Positions 34,798-44,300 of a stretch of DNA of 64,000 nt are shown here, piece by piece. The notes beneath the pieces are model-generated. The model was not told the origin of the DNA, did no database searches, and saw only the letters and a list, made by a program, of their open reading frames with translations. Every line of letters starts with the position of its first letter. The stretch's first letter is position 1. Origin of the DNA: Thermoactinomyces sp. DSM 45891. Its GTDB lineage: Bacteria; Bacillota; Bacilli; Thermoactinomycetales; Thermoactinomycetaceae. The stretch is taken from NCBI RefSeq assembly GCF_900119485.1, contig NZ_FPJZ01000012.1:1-64000 (forward strand), written 5' to 3'. A program made the translations under genes and the position numbers.

Positions 34798-36696
34798 CTA
34801 ACGGTTTAACAAACTACCAACATATCGTAGAAGCCCGTTGGCACTAGCAGGGGTATACCCGTAATCTTCGACTAGACGCGCAATCACTTCATTCATCCGT
34901 TTCAGTTGCCCTTCATCTGGAGTTTTAGTAGATGTGGTAATCTTGACGATATCTTTTAGATCGATAAATAGTTTCTTTTGAATCGCTTCTCTGAGGCGTT
35001 CGTGGCTGTTGTAATCAAAGCGTTTCCCTTTACGAGCGTAGGCAGATAAGCGGATTAAAATCTCTTCTCTGAATGCTTTTTTGGCATTTTCCGAGATTCC
35101 AATTTGCTCTTCTATGGAACGCATCAGCTTTTCATCTGGCTCCATCTCTTCACCTGTAAGAGGGTCCTTGATTTTGTGCCAATTGCAGTACGCCTCCACA
35201 TTGTCGAGGTAGTTATCCATCAGGGCTTTTGCTGATTCTTCATAGGAGTAGACAAATGCCTTTTGTACTTCTTTCTTCGCGATATCATCATATTCTTTTC
35301 TTGCTAAGGCAATGAAGTTAAGATAAAGCTCGCGTTGCTCAGAGGTAATCGATGGATGCTGATCTAAGCCATCTTTCAGCGAACGGAGGATATCTAAAGC
35401 ATTGATATAATCGGCATCTGTCCGAATAAGAGCACTTGAAATACGGTTGATCACATAACGAGGATCAATTCCGTTCAATCCTTCGTCGTAGAATTCACTT
35501 TTCAGCTCATCTACATCAATATCTTTAATGCCCTCTAAGCTTTCACCGTCGTAGAGGCGCATTTTTTGGATGAGATCCATTCCTTGCCTTTTGGAATCTT
35601 TTAATCTAGTTAGGATGGAAAATACAGCAGCGGTACGAAGAGAGTGAGGAGCGATGTGTATATGAGATAAGTCGGATTGTTTAATCAGTTTCTCATAAAT
35701 TTTTTCTTCTTCGGAGACTTGTAAATTGTACGGGATCGGCATTACGATAATCCGTGAGTGAAGCGCTTCATTTCGCTTGTTTGCAATAAAGTTGCGGTAC
35801 TCTGTTTCATTTGTGTGAGCAATGATTAATTCATCTGCAGAGATGAGTGCAAAACGCCCTGCTTTAAAGTTTCCTTCTTGAGTGAGAGATAGTAAGTTCC
35901 ATAAGAATTTCTCATCACACTTTAGCATTTCTTGGAACTCCATCAGTCCACGATTCGCTTTATTCAATTCCCCATCAAAGCGGTAGGCACGTGGATCTGA
36001 TTCGGAGCCGTACTCCGTAATCGTCGCAAAATCAATCGAACCCGTTAAGTCAGCAATATCCTGCGATTTAGGGTCAGATGGGCTAAATGTCCCAATCCCC
36101 ACCCGCTCATCTTCAGATAAAAAGACTCGCTCTACTACCATATCTTCAATCCGTCCATTGTACTCATCCCGTAGGCGTTGACGACAAGACGGACATACGT
36201 TTCCTTCTATACGAATCCCTAGCTCTTTTTCAAACTCTGAACGTACTTCTTTAGGAATCAAATTTAATGGCTCTTCATGCATCGGACACCCTTTGATCGC
36301 ATAGATTGCACCCTCATCGGTTCGCGAATACTCTTCTAGTCCTTTTTTGATCATAGCTACTAGAGTTGATTTCCCTCCACTGACAGGGCCCATTAAAAGC
36401 AGAATTCGTTTTCGAACATCCAGGCGACGAGCGGCTGAGTGAAAGTACTCTTCGACAAGGCGCTCAATTGCGTAGTCCAGTCCAAAAATTTCCTGACTAA
36501 AAAATAGATATTTTTTATTTCCATTGGAATCTGTTTCAACACCAGCCCTACGAATCATGTCATAGACACGTGAGTGAGCCGTTTGGGTAACTTGAGGATT
36601 CTGCTTTACAATCTCCAGATATTCCGTAAATGTCCCTTCCCACAACAGCTTCTTTTCTTGTTCTCGGTGATCTGCGAGACGCTTTAAAATATCCAT
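34798..36696 (-). CDS. prkA: PrkA AAA+ protease/serine kinase-like protein
   Basis: 632 residues, the full family length. The P-loop GPVSGGKSTLVAMIK sits near residue 105. The PrkA zinc-like CPSC cluster follows CPMHEEPLNLIP (CPMH...CPSC). The Walker B region and sensor segments continue in DELIIAHTNETEYRNF. The C-terminal PrkA domain runs to the end (YDYTPASANGLL-like YGYTPASANGLLRYV). It is the first gene of the prkA-yhbH pair. In Bacillus it affects sporulation through sigma-K and has recently been regarded as a protease rather than a kinase. Confidence 0.95.
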   Translation of the reverse strand: MDILKRLADHREQEKKLLWEGTFTEYLEIVKQNPQVTQTAHSRVYDMIRRAGVETDSNGNKKYLFFSQEIFGLDYAIERLVEEYFHSAARRLDVRKRILLLMGPVSGGKSTLVAMIKKGLEEYSRTDEGAIYAIKGCPMHEEPLNLIPKEVRSEFEKELGIRIEGNVCPSCRQRLRDEYNGRIEDMVVERVFLSEDERVGIGTFSPSDPKSQDIADLTGSIDFATITEYGSESDPRAYRFDGELNKANRGLMEFQEMLKCDEKFLWNLLSLTQEGNFKAGRFALISADELIIAHTNETEYRNFIANKRNEALHSRIIVMPIPYNLQVSEEEKIYEKLIKQSDLSHIHIAPHSLRTAAVFSILTRLKDSKRQGMDLIQKMRLYDGESLEGIKDIDVDELKSEFYDEGLNGIDPRYVINRISSALIRTDADYINALDILRSLKDGLDQHPSITSEQRELYLNFIALARKEYDDIAKKEVQKAFVYSYEESAKALMDNYLDNVEAYCNWHKIKDPLTGEEMEPDEKLMRSIEEQIGISENAKKAFREEILIRLSAYARKGKRFDYNSHERLREAIQKKLFIDLKDIVKITTSTKTPDEGQLKRMNEVIARLVEDYGYTPASANGLLRYVGSLLNR

Positions 36697-37130
36697 AGAG
36701 GTCCCCTCTCCCTATCCAGCTTCACTCAAACCAATCGGTCTGAGTATCTAACATTTATTTGTCTCATGACATCATACGCATCATAACTCTAGCAAAATCC
36801 ATAAAAAAGAATGAGAGTTCTAGTATATGCTAGTAGGAGATACAAGTTGCGTACGCACATTCGAATCAGAACAAATTGGGGGTTCACATCACTCGTAATG
36901 AAGGGGTCTTTGGGTCTATTAATCAGAGGTGTAGAATATGGATAAATTGACATGAAAAAGATGATACATATTAATATTATACAATAATACAAACATTAAA
37001 ACAATTTAAAGGATAAGAAAAAACGGTTCCATCCATTAGTATTTCGAAACTTGTTTTGTCTTTGGTACTATATGTATGGATTGTTTCCCAAAGGGGGCTA
37101 AATAGGGGCTGTGATTCCGCCCCATTTCAC
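36697..37130. other. Intergenic region upstream of prkA
   Basis: 434 bases between trmL and prkA. It should contain the sporulation-type promoter of prkA and the trmL terminator region (GGGGCGG...AGCCCC is only a weak hairpin). Small frames on both strands lack ribosome sites, and I see no RNA gene. Confidence 0.5.
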
Positions 37131-37595
37131 TTACTTCATCCCCGGAAAGCCAATCTGACGAAAAGCCTCATATGTCACGATCGCCACAGAGTTGGACAAG
37201 TTTAACGAACGCCTCACCGGCAGCATAGGTATACGAATTAATGTATCTCGATTCGCCTCTAAAATCTCGTTACTTAGCCCCTTCGTCTCTTTGCCAAACA
37301 CGAAAAAATCGCCTTCACGATATGTAAAGTCTGTATACCAGCTAGAACCTTTTGTAGTTGAACAAAAGAAGCGAGCATCTGGATAGTTCCGCTTGAGATC
37401 GGCAAAGGAATCATGATACTCAACTCCTAAATCGTCCCAATAATCTAATCCCGCACGCTTTAATTTCGCATTATCAATCTCAAAACCAAGAGGCTTCACC
37501 AAATGTAGCTTGGCCCCCGTAACCGCACATGTACGAGCAATATTCCCAGTATTTTGCGGGATTTCAGGTTCAACGAGTACAATATGAAATGACAT
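37131..37595 (-). CDS. trmL: tRNA (cytidine/uridine(34)-2'-O)-methyltransferase
   Basis: 154 residues from ATG 37595 (GGAAGGGATG upstream; an in-frame ATG at 37622 is less likely). SPOUT methyltransferase of the TrmL type: EPEIPQNTGNIARTC at the start, PLGFEIDNAKLKRAGLDYW, GKETKGLSNEIL, and the trefoil-knot end IPMLPVRRSLNLSNSVAIVTYEA. It methylates the wobble ribose of leucine tRNAs using S-adenosylmethionine. Single gene. Confidence 0.95.
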   Translation of the reverse strand: MSFHIVLVEPEIPQNTGNIARTCAVTGAKLHLVKPLGFEIDNAKLKRAGLDYWDDLGVEYHDSFADLKRNYPDARFFCSTTKGSSWYTDFTYREGDFFVFGKETKGLSNEILEANRDTLIRIPMLPVRRSLNLSNSVAIVTYEAFRQIGFPGMK

Positions 37596-37661
37596 GTAGG
37601 CATCCCTTCCATCTGAAAACAATTCTTCCCTATTGTACGAAAGGAATGCCTAATCCACAAG

Positions 37662-38165
37662 CTAATAGACAATATGGAAGAATGCATACTTCGTTTTAGG
37701 AGTCCAACCTGGTGAATCCAGATATCTCCACGGCCTGAAGGCACTCGGATATGTTTGCGCATGTACAAGTGGTTCTCCATTTTCATCAAAGCCGGTTACA
37801 ATCGTATTATGGTTCCATTTGCCATCGCCTTCCCAATCATAGCAAATGACGTCCCCTAACTGGAGCTGTCTAGCCTCTTGCCTCACTTGAACGCGTTTAT
37901 TCTCTCTTAAGTACCAATATAAACTGTGAGCCACAGCCCAACTATCACTCCAACGGTCATTTTTCCCCCCTCTATGCATGTACCACCAACCTTTTTGGGG
38001 ATTTCCATGACCTTCCATCGGAAAATGACCTGCATACAAACACTGTGAGATAAAATTGGTACAGTTATCCGAAAACACTAGGTATGCTGGATTATTATGA
38101 TTCCAATGTTGTTTCGCATAGGCTACTGCTTGTTCACGTACATACGTCGATACTTCCATTGGCAT
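37662..38165 (-). CDS. Putative amidase-domain protein
   Basis: About 167 residues from ATG 38165, with GAGAGGAG upstream; longer in-frame starts reach into ogt. The domain is the 'putative amidase' type found in spore formers: YAKQHWNHNNPAY, SDNCTNFISQCLYAGHFPM with the likely catalytic Cys, LQLGDVICYDWEGDGKWNHNTIVTG with Asp/His, and ending YAFFHIVY. The Cys/His arrangement is CHAP- or NlpC-like. There is no signal peptide, so the protein is either cytosolic or spore-associated. The natural substrate is unknown. Confidence 0.8.
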   Translation of the reverse strand: MPMEVSTYVREQAVAYAKQHWNHNNPAYLVFSDNCTNFISQCLYAGHFPMEGHGNPQKGWWYMHRGGKNDRWSDSWAVAHSLYWYLRENKRVQVRQEARQLQLGDVICYDWEGDGKWNHNTIVTGFDENGEPLVHAQTYPSAFRPWRYLDSPGWTPKTKYAFFHIVY

Positions 38166-38244
38166 AAAAAACTCTCCTCTCTCAGAAACAGAGTATGAGG
38201 AGAGAAAAGAAAAAAGCACGCTTCCATATTGATTTTCAAAAAGA

Positions 38245-38778
38245 TTAATCTTTATTTTCACTAAATCCTTCTAAATATAACAGTTTTTTTTTGATATCCA
38301 AGCCGCCACCGTATCCAACAAGGGATCCGTTTGCACCGATCACTCGATGGCAAGGCACAACAATCGAAATCGGATTTTTATTATTTGCTCCCCCTATTGC
38401 TCGAACTGCTTTCGGAGCTCCAATCGCCTCTGCAACTTGTTTGTAAGATGCAACAGTCCCGTATGGGATTTGACATAGTTGCCGATATACGAGCTGTTGA
38501 AAGGGGGTACCTGTGAGATCTAGGGGCAAATCAAACTCTTTACGTTTCCGGTCAAAATACTCTAGCAATTGGGTTAGGGCTGGAGTACATGCTTGCTCAT
38601 TCTGCTCGAAATGAGTAGAACGGGCTCGCTTACTCGCCCAAATTCGCAAACCGAAAATAGGATCCTCTTTCTTCGGAAAGTCAAGATAACAAAGCCCCTG
38701 CTGAGACACCGCCACAGTAATAACACCCACTTGGGATTTCAATGTACTCCAAGCGATAATGGGCTGGCACTGGTTCAC
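38245..38778 (-). CDS. ogt: Methylated-DNA--protein-cysteine methyltransferase
   Basis: About 177 residues from GTG 38778, 8 bases after AAGGAGG. The C-terminal domain has the suicide Cys motif IVVPCHRVIG, the preceding YGTVASYKQVAEAIGAPKAVRAIGGANNKNPI helix-turn-helix with the flipping Arg, and the closing GYGGGLDIKKKLLYLEG. It removes alkyl groups from O6-guanine by irreversible transfer to Cys. The length fits the Ogt/AdaB type. Confidence 0.95.
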   Translation of the reverse strand: MNQCQPIIAWSTLKSQVGVITVAVSQQGLCYLDFPKKEDPIFGLRIWASKRARSTHFEQNEQACTPALTQLLEYFDRKRKEFDLPLDLTGTPFQQLVYRQLCQIPYGTVASYKQVAEAIGAPKAVRAIGGANNKNPISIVVPCHRVIGANGSLVGYGGGLDIKKKLLYLEGFSENKD

Positions 38779-38904
38779 AAGTAGATCCTCCTTTTGATCA
38801 TACCAATACAATTCATACTACGATCATACCCCTTTCGGCACAGTAGGTGAGCATGTAATGATTGTCAATTTTTATAACGAATAGTTAGGACAATCTTTCT
38901 TTGT

Positions 38905-40053
38905 TTATGAGGAGGAAGCTGATTTCTGAATTCGCTCTAAGCCAAAACAAATCTCACGAAGAACCTCTTCATCCTGTTCTTCATGCAATGCTTGATTTAA
39001 TATCTCTTCTATCTCCACCCCACCGATTTTGCTCAAAGCCCATGCACTCATCCCTCGAATAACAGGACGGGAATCTTGTCTTAATAGATTTTTCAATAAT
39101 GGAACGGCTGATTGGTCCTTAAAGTGAGCAAGTGCAATAATCGCATTTCGTTGGATCGGCTTTTTCCCCCGCCATGAGCCTGACATATACCCATATTTCT
39201 CTTTAAATTCACGATTGCTCATGGTAAGAAGTGGTTGCAAAAGAGGCTTCACCAACTCAGGATCAGGCTCAAACTCAGCGTGATGAGTAAAGTTACGTTT
39301 TCGATTCTTTGGACAAACCGTTTGACACGTATCACATCCGTAGAGCCTGTTTCCTATCTTTTCACGATAGAGCTCATCTATAAATCCTTTCGTTTGCGTA
39401 AGAAACGCAATACACTTGGTCGAGTCTAGTTGCCCTGGCTCTACTAGAGCACCGGTAGGACAAACATCTAGACACAACGTACAATCACCGCATCCATCTA
39501 AAACCGATTCATCAGGAGGAATATATAAGTCTGTAATCATCTCCCCCAGATAGACCCATGAGCCAAATTCTTCGGTTAGAATCGAAGTATTTTTCGCACT
39601 CCAACCAATCCCGGCACGTTCCGCTACAGCTCGATCCGATAGAGCACCAGTATCTACCATCGATTGGATTCGAGCGGTAGGGACTAATTCGAGTAGATAC
39701 GCCTCTAGCAGTGCCAGCTTATCTCGCAAGACATCATGATAATCTTGTCCCCATGACGCCCTAGCAAAAATCCCCCGGTACGCTCCAGGCTCAGAACGAG
39801 GGGGATTACTCATTTTGGAGGGGTAGGCGACCGCAATGGCAATAATGGATTTCGCTTCTGGTAGTGTGAGTGTAGGAATCGTGCGCAGATTAAGATCCGG
39901 TTCTTCAAAACCTGATTCGTAACCTGATTCCCGATGCTGAACAAGTTTTTGTTTCAATTCAACAAAGGGATCCGCTGTAGTAAAGCCGATTTTATCGATT
40001 CCGATCTCGTTTGCTTTTTCAATCAGCTTTTGTTTCAATTCCATTGCGTTCAC
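38905..40053 (-). CDS. queG: Epoxyqueuosine reductase
   Basis: 382 residues from GTG 40053 (AGGAGG 8 bases upstream). The cobalamin-binding N-terminal part is followed by two 4Fe-4S clusters: DGCGDCTLCLDVCPTGAL and YGCDTCQTVCPKN. The catalytic Asp lies in SMVDTGALSDRAVAERAGIGW. The C-terminal HEAT-like repeats (RNAIIALAHFKDQSAVPLL and the following one) are the tRNA-binding extension of the longer QueG type. It makes queuosine in tRNA anticodons. Confidence 0.95.
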   Translation of the reverse strand: MNAMELKQKLIEKANEIGIDKIGFTTADPFVELKQKLVQHRESGYESGFEEPDLNLRTIPTLTLPEAKSIIAIAVAYPSKMSNPPRSEPGAYRGIFARASWGQDYHDVLRDKLALLEAYLLELVPTARIQSMVDTGALSDRAVAERAGIGWSAKNTSILTEEFGSWVYLGEMITDLYIPPDESVLDGCGDCTLCLDVCPTGALVEPGQLDSTKCIAFLTQTKGFIDELYREKIGNRLYGCDTCQTVCPKNRKRNFTHHAEFEPDPELVKPLLQPLLTMSNREFKEKYGYMSGSWRGKKPIQRNAIIALAHFKDQSAVPLLKNLLRQDSRPVIRGMSAWALSKIGGVEIEEILNQALHEEQDEEVLREICFGLERIQKSASSS

Positions 40054-40089
40054 CTAGTCCACCTCCTTTTTCCATTATGTAGTTATGGG

Positions 40090-40503
40090 TTATTTTCTAG
40101 GCACCGCAGCTCGGGCCAATTCATCACAACGATTATTTAACTCTACATTGCTGTGACCCTTCACTTTGATAAACTCTACGTCGTGTTTTCGTGTCAGGGC
40201 AAGTAGCTCTCTCCATTGATCAGGATTTTTTTTAAAGCCCTCTCTCTCCCATTTGACATACCACTTTTGATGGAAGCAGTTCACGATATAAGCGCTATCA
40301 GAGTGCACTTTTACCTTACATTTCGTCTTTAATATTTTAAGCGCTTCGATGACAGCCTGTAACTCCATACGGTTATTGGTGGTATTGGGATCTCCACCTG
40401 AGATTTCTTTACGATGCCCGCCATATAGCAAAACAGCAGCCCATCCTCCCGGTCCAGGATTATAAGAACATGCTCCATCTGTATAAACAATTACTTCTTT
40501 CAC
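40090..40503 (-). CDS. rnhA: Ribonuclease HI
   Basis: 137 residues. Catalytic acidic residues in VYTDGACSYNPG, NNRMELQAV, VHSDSAYIVN and the last Asp in NNRCDELA. It degrades the RNA strand of RNA-DNA hybrids. The ATG overlaps the end of the upstream glycosylase gene by 4 bases. Confidence 0.95.
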   Translation of the reverse strand: MKEVIVYTDGACSYNPGPGGWAAVLLYGGHRKEISGGDPNTTNNRMELQAVIEALKILKTKCKVKVHSDSAYIVNCFHQKWYVKWEREGFKKNPDQWRELLALTRKHDVEFIKVKGHSNVELNNRCDELARAAVPRK

Positions 40504-41072
40504 CGATTTTCATCTCCTTGTAGAAGCATATGATAGGCATCTCGAATCTGCTGGAAATCACTCCATGCATCTTTTTTCGCAGATGGGTTTCGTAATAGGT
40601 ACGCAGGATGTAGTGTGGGCATAAAATGGACCCCTTTTCGCTCGATCCATCGCCCTCTCACTTGTGTAATTCGCGCCTTAGGATCAAGAATCGCTCGCGT
40701 AGGTGCTGAACCTAAGAGAACGATTAATTTCGGACGTATCAATTGAAACTGTTGTCGTAGGATGTGGATACAGGCAGACATTTCTTCTGGTTCGGGAGTG
40801 CGGTTTCCGGGAGGGCGGCATTTGACAATATTGGTGATATAAATCTCCTCTCTCGGAATTTCAGCAGCCTCTAACATTCTACTTAATAATTGTCCAGCTT
40901 TTCCCACAAAAGGTCTTCCCAAACGATCCTCATCCGCTCCTGGCCCTTCTCCTACCAGCATCAAGGGAGAAGATGGATTTCCTTCCCCGATAACAACTTG
41001 AGACCTCCCTTGTGCATGGAGTGGGCACATTTGACATTGACAGTATTTTTCATACAGCTCCACTAAGGACAT
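40500..41072 (-). CDS. Type-4 uracil-DNA glycosylase (4Fe-4S)
   Basis: 190 residues. Iron-sulfur Cys in CQCQMCPLH near the N-terminus, active-site motif GEGPGADEDRLGRPFVGKAGQLL, second Cys pair around IVKCRPPGNRTP and CIHILRQQ, and the final HPAYLLRNPSAK. It removes uracil from DNA. It is the first gene of a two-gene operon with rnhA. Confidence 0.9.
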   Translation of the reverse strand: MSLVELYEKYCQCQMCPLHAQGRSQVVIGEGNPSSPLMLVGEGPGADEDRLGRPFVGKAGQLLSRMLEAAEIPREEIYITNIVKCRPPGNRTPEPEEMSACIHILRQQFQLIRPKLIVLLGSAPTRAILDPKARITQVRGRWIERKGVHFMPTLHPAYLLRNPSAKKDAWSDFQQIRDAYHMLLQGDENR

Positions 41073-41147
41073 CCCTAGGTATCTCCTCTTCTATTCGGGT
41101 CTATTAAATCCTCTAATCTTTTCTATATTGATCTGGGCATAGAAAGA

Positions 41148-41176
41148 AAACTACCCAACTAGTGAGTAGTTTTTTG
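41148..41176 (-). terminator. Terminator after tRNA-Pro
   Basis: AAAACTACTCACTAGTTGGGTAGTTTT forms a stem with an 8-base loop and is followed by CTTTC on the minus strand, directly after the encoded CCA. Confidence 0.8.
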
Positions 41177-41178
41177 AG

Positions 41179-41255
41179 TGGTCGGGATGACACGATTCGA
41201 ACGTGCGACCCCCTGGTCCCAAACCAGGTGCTCTACCAAGCTGAGCCACATCCCG
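41179..41255 (-). tRNA. tRNA-Pro (anticodon TGG)
   Basis: 77 bases including encoded CCA. Acceptor stem CGGGATG pairs with CATCCCG, discriminator A. D-loop GCTCAGCTTGGTAGAGC, anticodon stem-loop CCTGG-TTTGGGA-CCAGG with anticodon TGG, and T-arm with GTTCGAATC. All four stems pair. Confidence 0.97.
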
Positions 41256-41337
41256 ATATTCAACTTATGCAATCAATTAATGACAAGAAATAATATAACA
41301 TACCCGTTATGAAGTGGTCAACACCTTTTTTAAAAAA

Positions 41338-41382
41338 CAAAGCCCTCTTCCTCGAATGTTTGCATCAGAAGAGGGCTTCCCT
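41338..41382 (-). terminator. Terminator after the NRPS gene
   Basis: AAGCCCTCTTC and GAAGAGGGCTT are exact complements with a loop of about 20 bases, followed by TGTTTTTTA on the minus strand, 13 bases past the NRPS stop. Confidence 0.9.
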
Positions 41383-41394
41383 TTTCTCTATCTA

Positions 41395-44300
41395 CTAAGA
41401 CTTGTCGCTCCCTAGCATGTCTCGCTTTTCATCTACCACCTGAGCTAATTTGCGAATCGTGACAAATTCGAATAGCTCACGAATCGAGAACGAGACTCGA
41501 CATTTTTTACTAATCTGTGAAACGATTTGAGCAGCTTTCAAAGAATGACCTCCCAAATCAAAAAAACTGTCCGTTACACTAATGCTCTCCATCTGAAGGA
41601 TCTCTCTCCAGATATTCAAAATTTCTTCCTCTGTTTGACTCTTCGGTAATATAAACTCTCGCTCAGCAAAGAGTGTGTAGGCTTTAGGCAACCTATTTTT
41701 ATCAATCTTACCACTTGTCATAAGTGGCATTTGGGTTACAAAAACGTATTGCTGCGGGACCATATATTCAGGCATAAATTCTTTCAAATAGCTTTCCAAT
41801 TGACTTGAATCAACATAATTCCAAGTCTGCGCTGAATCAAGTGGATGCTCCACCCAAACACTCGGATCCCAATACTCCCCTATTCCTTGTTCCAAGTCAA
41901 TATGGACAGGTGATAGAGCTTTCTCTACCTCATAAGAACCACTTTCCTCAAAGATAGTACCTGCCCATCTTTGCCAATCAACAACACTTGCCTTAACATA
42001 CTGAGACTTATGCGCAATCTGAAGGATTTTTCCTCCTACACGCTCATGTGAACGTAACCAGTTATCTACAGGCAATCCGTCTTCCCTCCGCAATTCGCAG
42101 TAAGAAGAAAAATCGAGATCCGTGTACGCATTTTTACCTGTTGGGCGAACGGGTACAATCAGACTTTGTAATCCATGTCCATGAGCGAGCATTTTAAACG
42201 CTTTTACTAGTAATGTTGCAAGTCCTTTTCCTTGATATTTCGTATTCACTACCCCCGCGAGAACGAGTAGTGTATTTGGTTTTTGGTCTCCTTTGGCGTC
42301 TGTAAAACCTTTAATCAAAGCCTCATCCCAACCTTGTGGCAAATGCTCCTTGGTACCCTCCCAGTAAATCGGAATTGCATTCCCAACAGCTACTACCTCT
42401 CCTAAACCATCGACCAAAGCAAGTTGGTATTCGGTAAATTGAGTAAAGAGTTGAGGCCAATATTCCCGTAGCACTTCTTCTCCAGAGAAAAATTCAGGCC
42501 ATGCAGTAAAATGAAGCTCGTTCATTTTGTCTTGTAGACTAGGGATTTGTGAAAGAGTATATAACTTTAACCCTTCCCCATCCATTTGAAGAACAGGACT
42601 TTCCGATTTCATTTCCACATAAGCGACGAGTCCATCCATTCGTTCATCTTTCTTATGAATCACGACACAACTACTTACACGCTCGTGCGAAGCTAGCCAA
42701 CTCTCTACTTCTTCTAGCTCTACTCGATTCCCACGCACTTTTACTTGATGATCGATACGGCCTAGGTAGACGATATTTCCATCTTCTACATACTTCGCAA
42801 CGTCACCCGTTTTATATAATCGAGCGTTCACATCTGACGTAAAGGGATTCGGTACAAAGTACTGGTCCGTCATAGCTGGATCATGCAGATATCCACGTGC
42901 AAGTCCTGGAGAATCGATATAAATTTCACCCCGTACTCCAACGGGCACACGATTCATGAATTCATCTAGTAGGTACACTTTCACATTGTGAATCGGCCTA
43001 CCAATCGGAACGGCATTTCCTAAATAGGGCTCATCACAATCAAATGTAATCGCATCTACTGTTATTTCAGTCGGGCCATAGTGATTGCTCAGACGACAGG
43101 AAAACTGACTCTTGAATTGATCGCATAACTCGCGAGTAAGTAGAGCCCCTCCACAAATCACATAACGGAGTGACGGCAAGTTTTCAAAATCCCCATTTTT
43201 CCTTGCCGTTACAAAGGCTTCTAATAATATCGGCACAAACTGGAGAATCGTAATCTGATGTTTCTTTACCAACTTCCCGATCGAAGCTGGGCTTTTACGT
43301 TCCGCAGGCTCTGGAATCACTACTTTCGCACCTTGTGTTAGAGGCCAAAATATTTCAAGTAGCGATGCATCAAATGTATAAGGTGTCATAAACAAAGTTG
43401 CATCTGAATCAGAAAGTGGATATTTGCTCTGACTCCACTCAAACAGATTAATGATACCGCGATGTTCTATTTCGATTCCCTTTGGCATGCCTGTCGTACC
43501 GGAAGTAAATAACACATAGGCTAACGTGCTAGATGATACAGAGAGATTTAGATTCGTATTCGATTGCTTATCAATCAGCGAACCATCTACATCCACGATA
43601 ATCCTTTTCCCTTGAAATAATAGATCTTCTCTCACATATTGACTCTCCGTAAGGATTACATCAATTCCTGCGCGTTGGATGATCATCTGCTGACGACTTA
43701 TTGGAACTTCTGGGCTAAGAGGAACGTAGGCAGCTCCTGCTTTTAACACAGCTATCAGTGCCACCATCATGTCTGTAGATGGCTCAAATGTAATCCCTAC
43801 CTTATCTTCAGGCTTTACACCCAGGTGTGTGAGCCAGTGTGCTAAGCGATTTGCTTTCTCATTTAGCTCACGATAGCTGAGAGTAGTCTCGTTATATAGA
43901 ATGGCTGGATTTTCTGGTGTCTTCGCAGCCTGTCTCTCGATCATTTCATGAAGACACATTGCACCTTCGGAGGAATTCTCTGTCTGATTCCACTCATTCA
44001 TCTGCTGTTTCTCTGATTCCGATACCAGCGCATACTCTTGAAGCTGTTTCCCTGGTGCACTAACTACCTGCTCCGCGAGCCATATAAACTGCTGCGAAAT
44101 CTGCTCTGCTGTTGATTTCGTAAATAAATCAGAGTTGTAATTAAGGTTAATTTCAAGACCACTTTCTAATTCATCAAAAACAAATGTTAAGTCAAAGCGG
44201 GAATTTCGCTCGATGAAATCATACACGCGAAAGTTACATTGCAACCCTTCAAATTGAATCTCATCCATCAATCTCTGCTTGTTATTTTGTAAACCATACA

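Noticed and set aside
36811..36945. A 44-codon plus-strand frame starting MRVLVYASRR upstream of prkA.
   Set aside because: There is no ribosome site, the composition is that of random AT-rich DNA, and a minus-strand frame over the same stretch is equally long. It is not called.
37496..37789. Further minus-strand frame between trmL and the amidase gene.
   Set aside because: It overlaps both recognised genes in another frame and has no family features.
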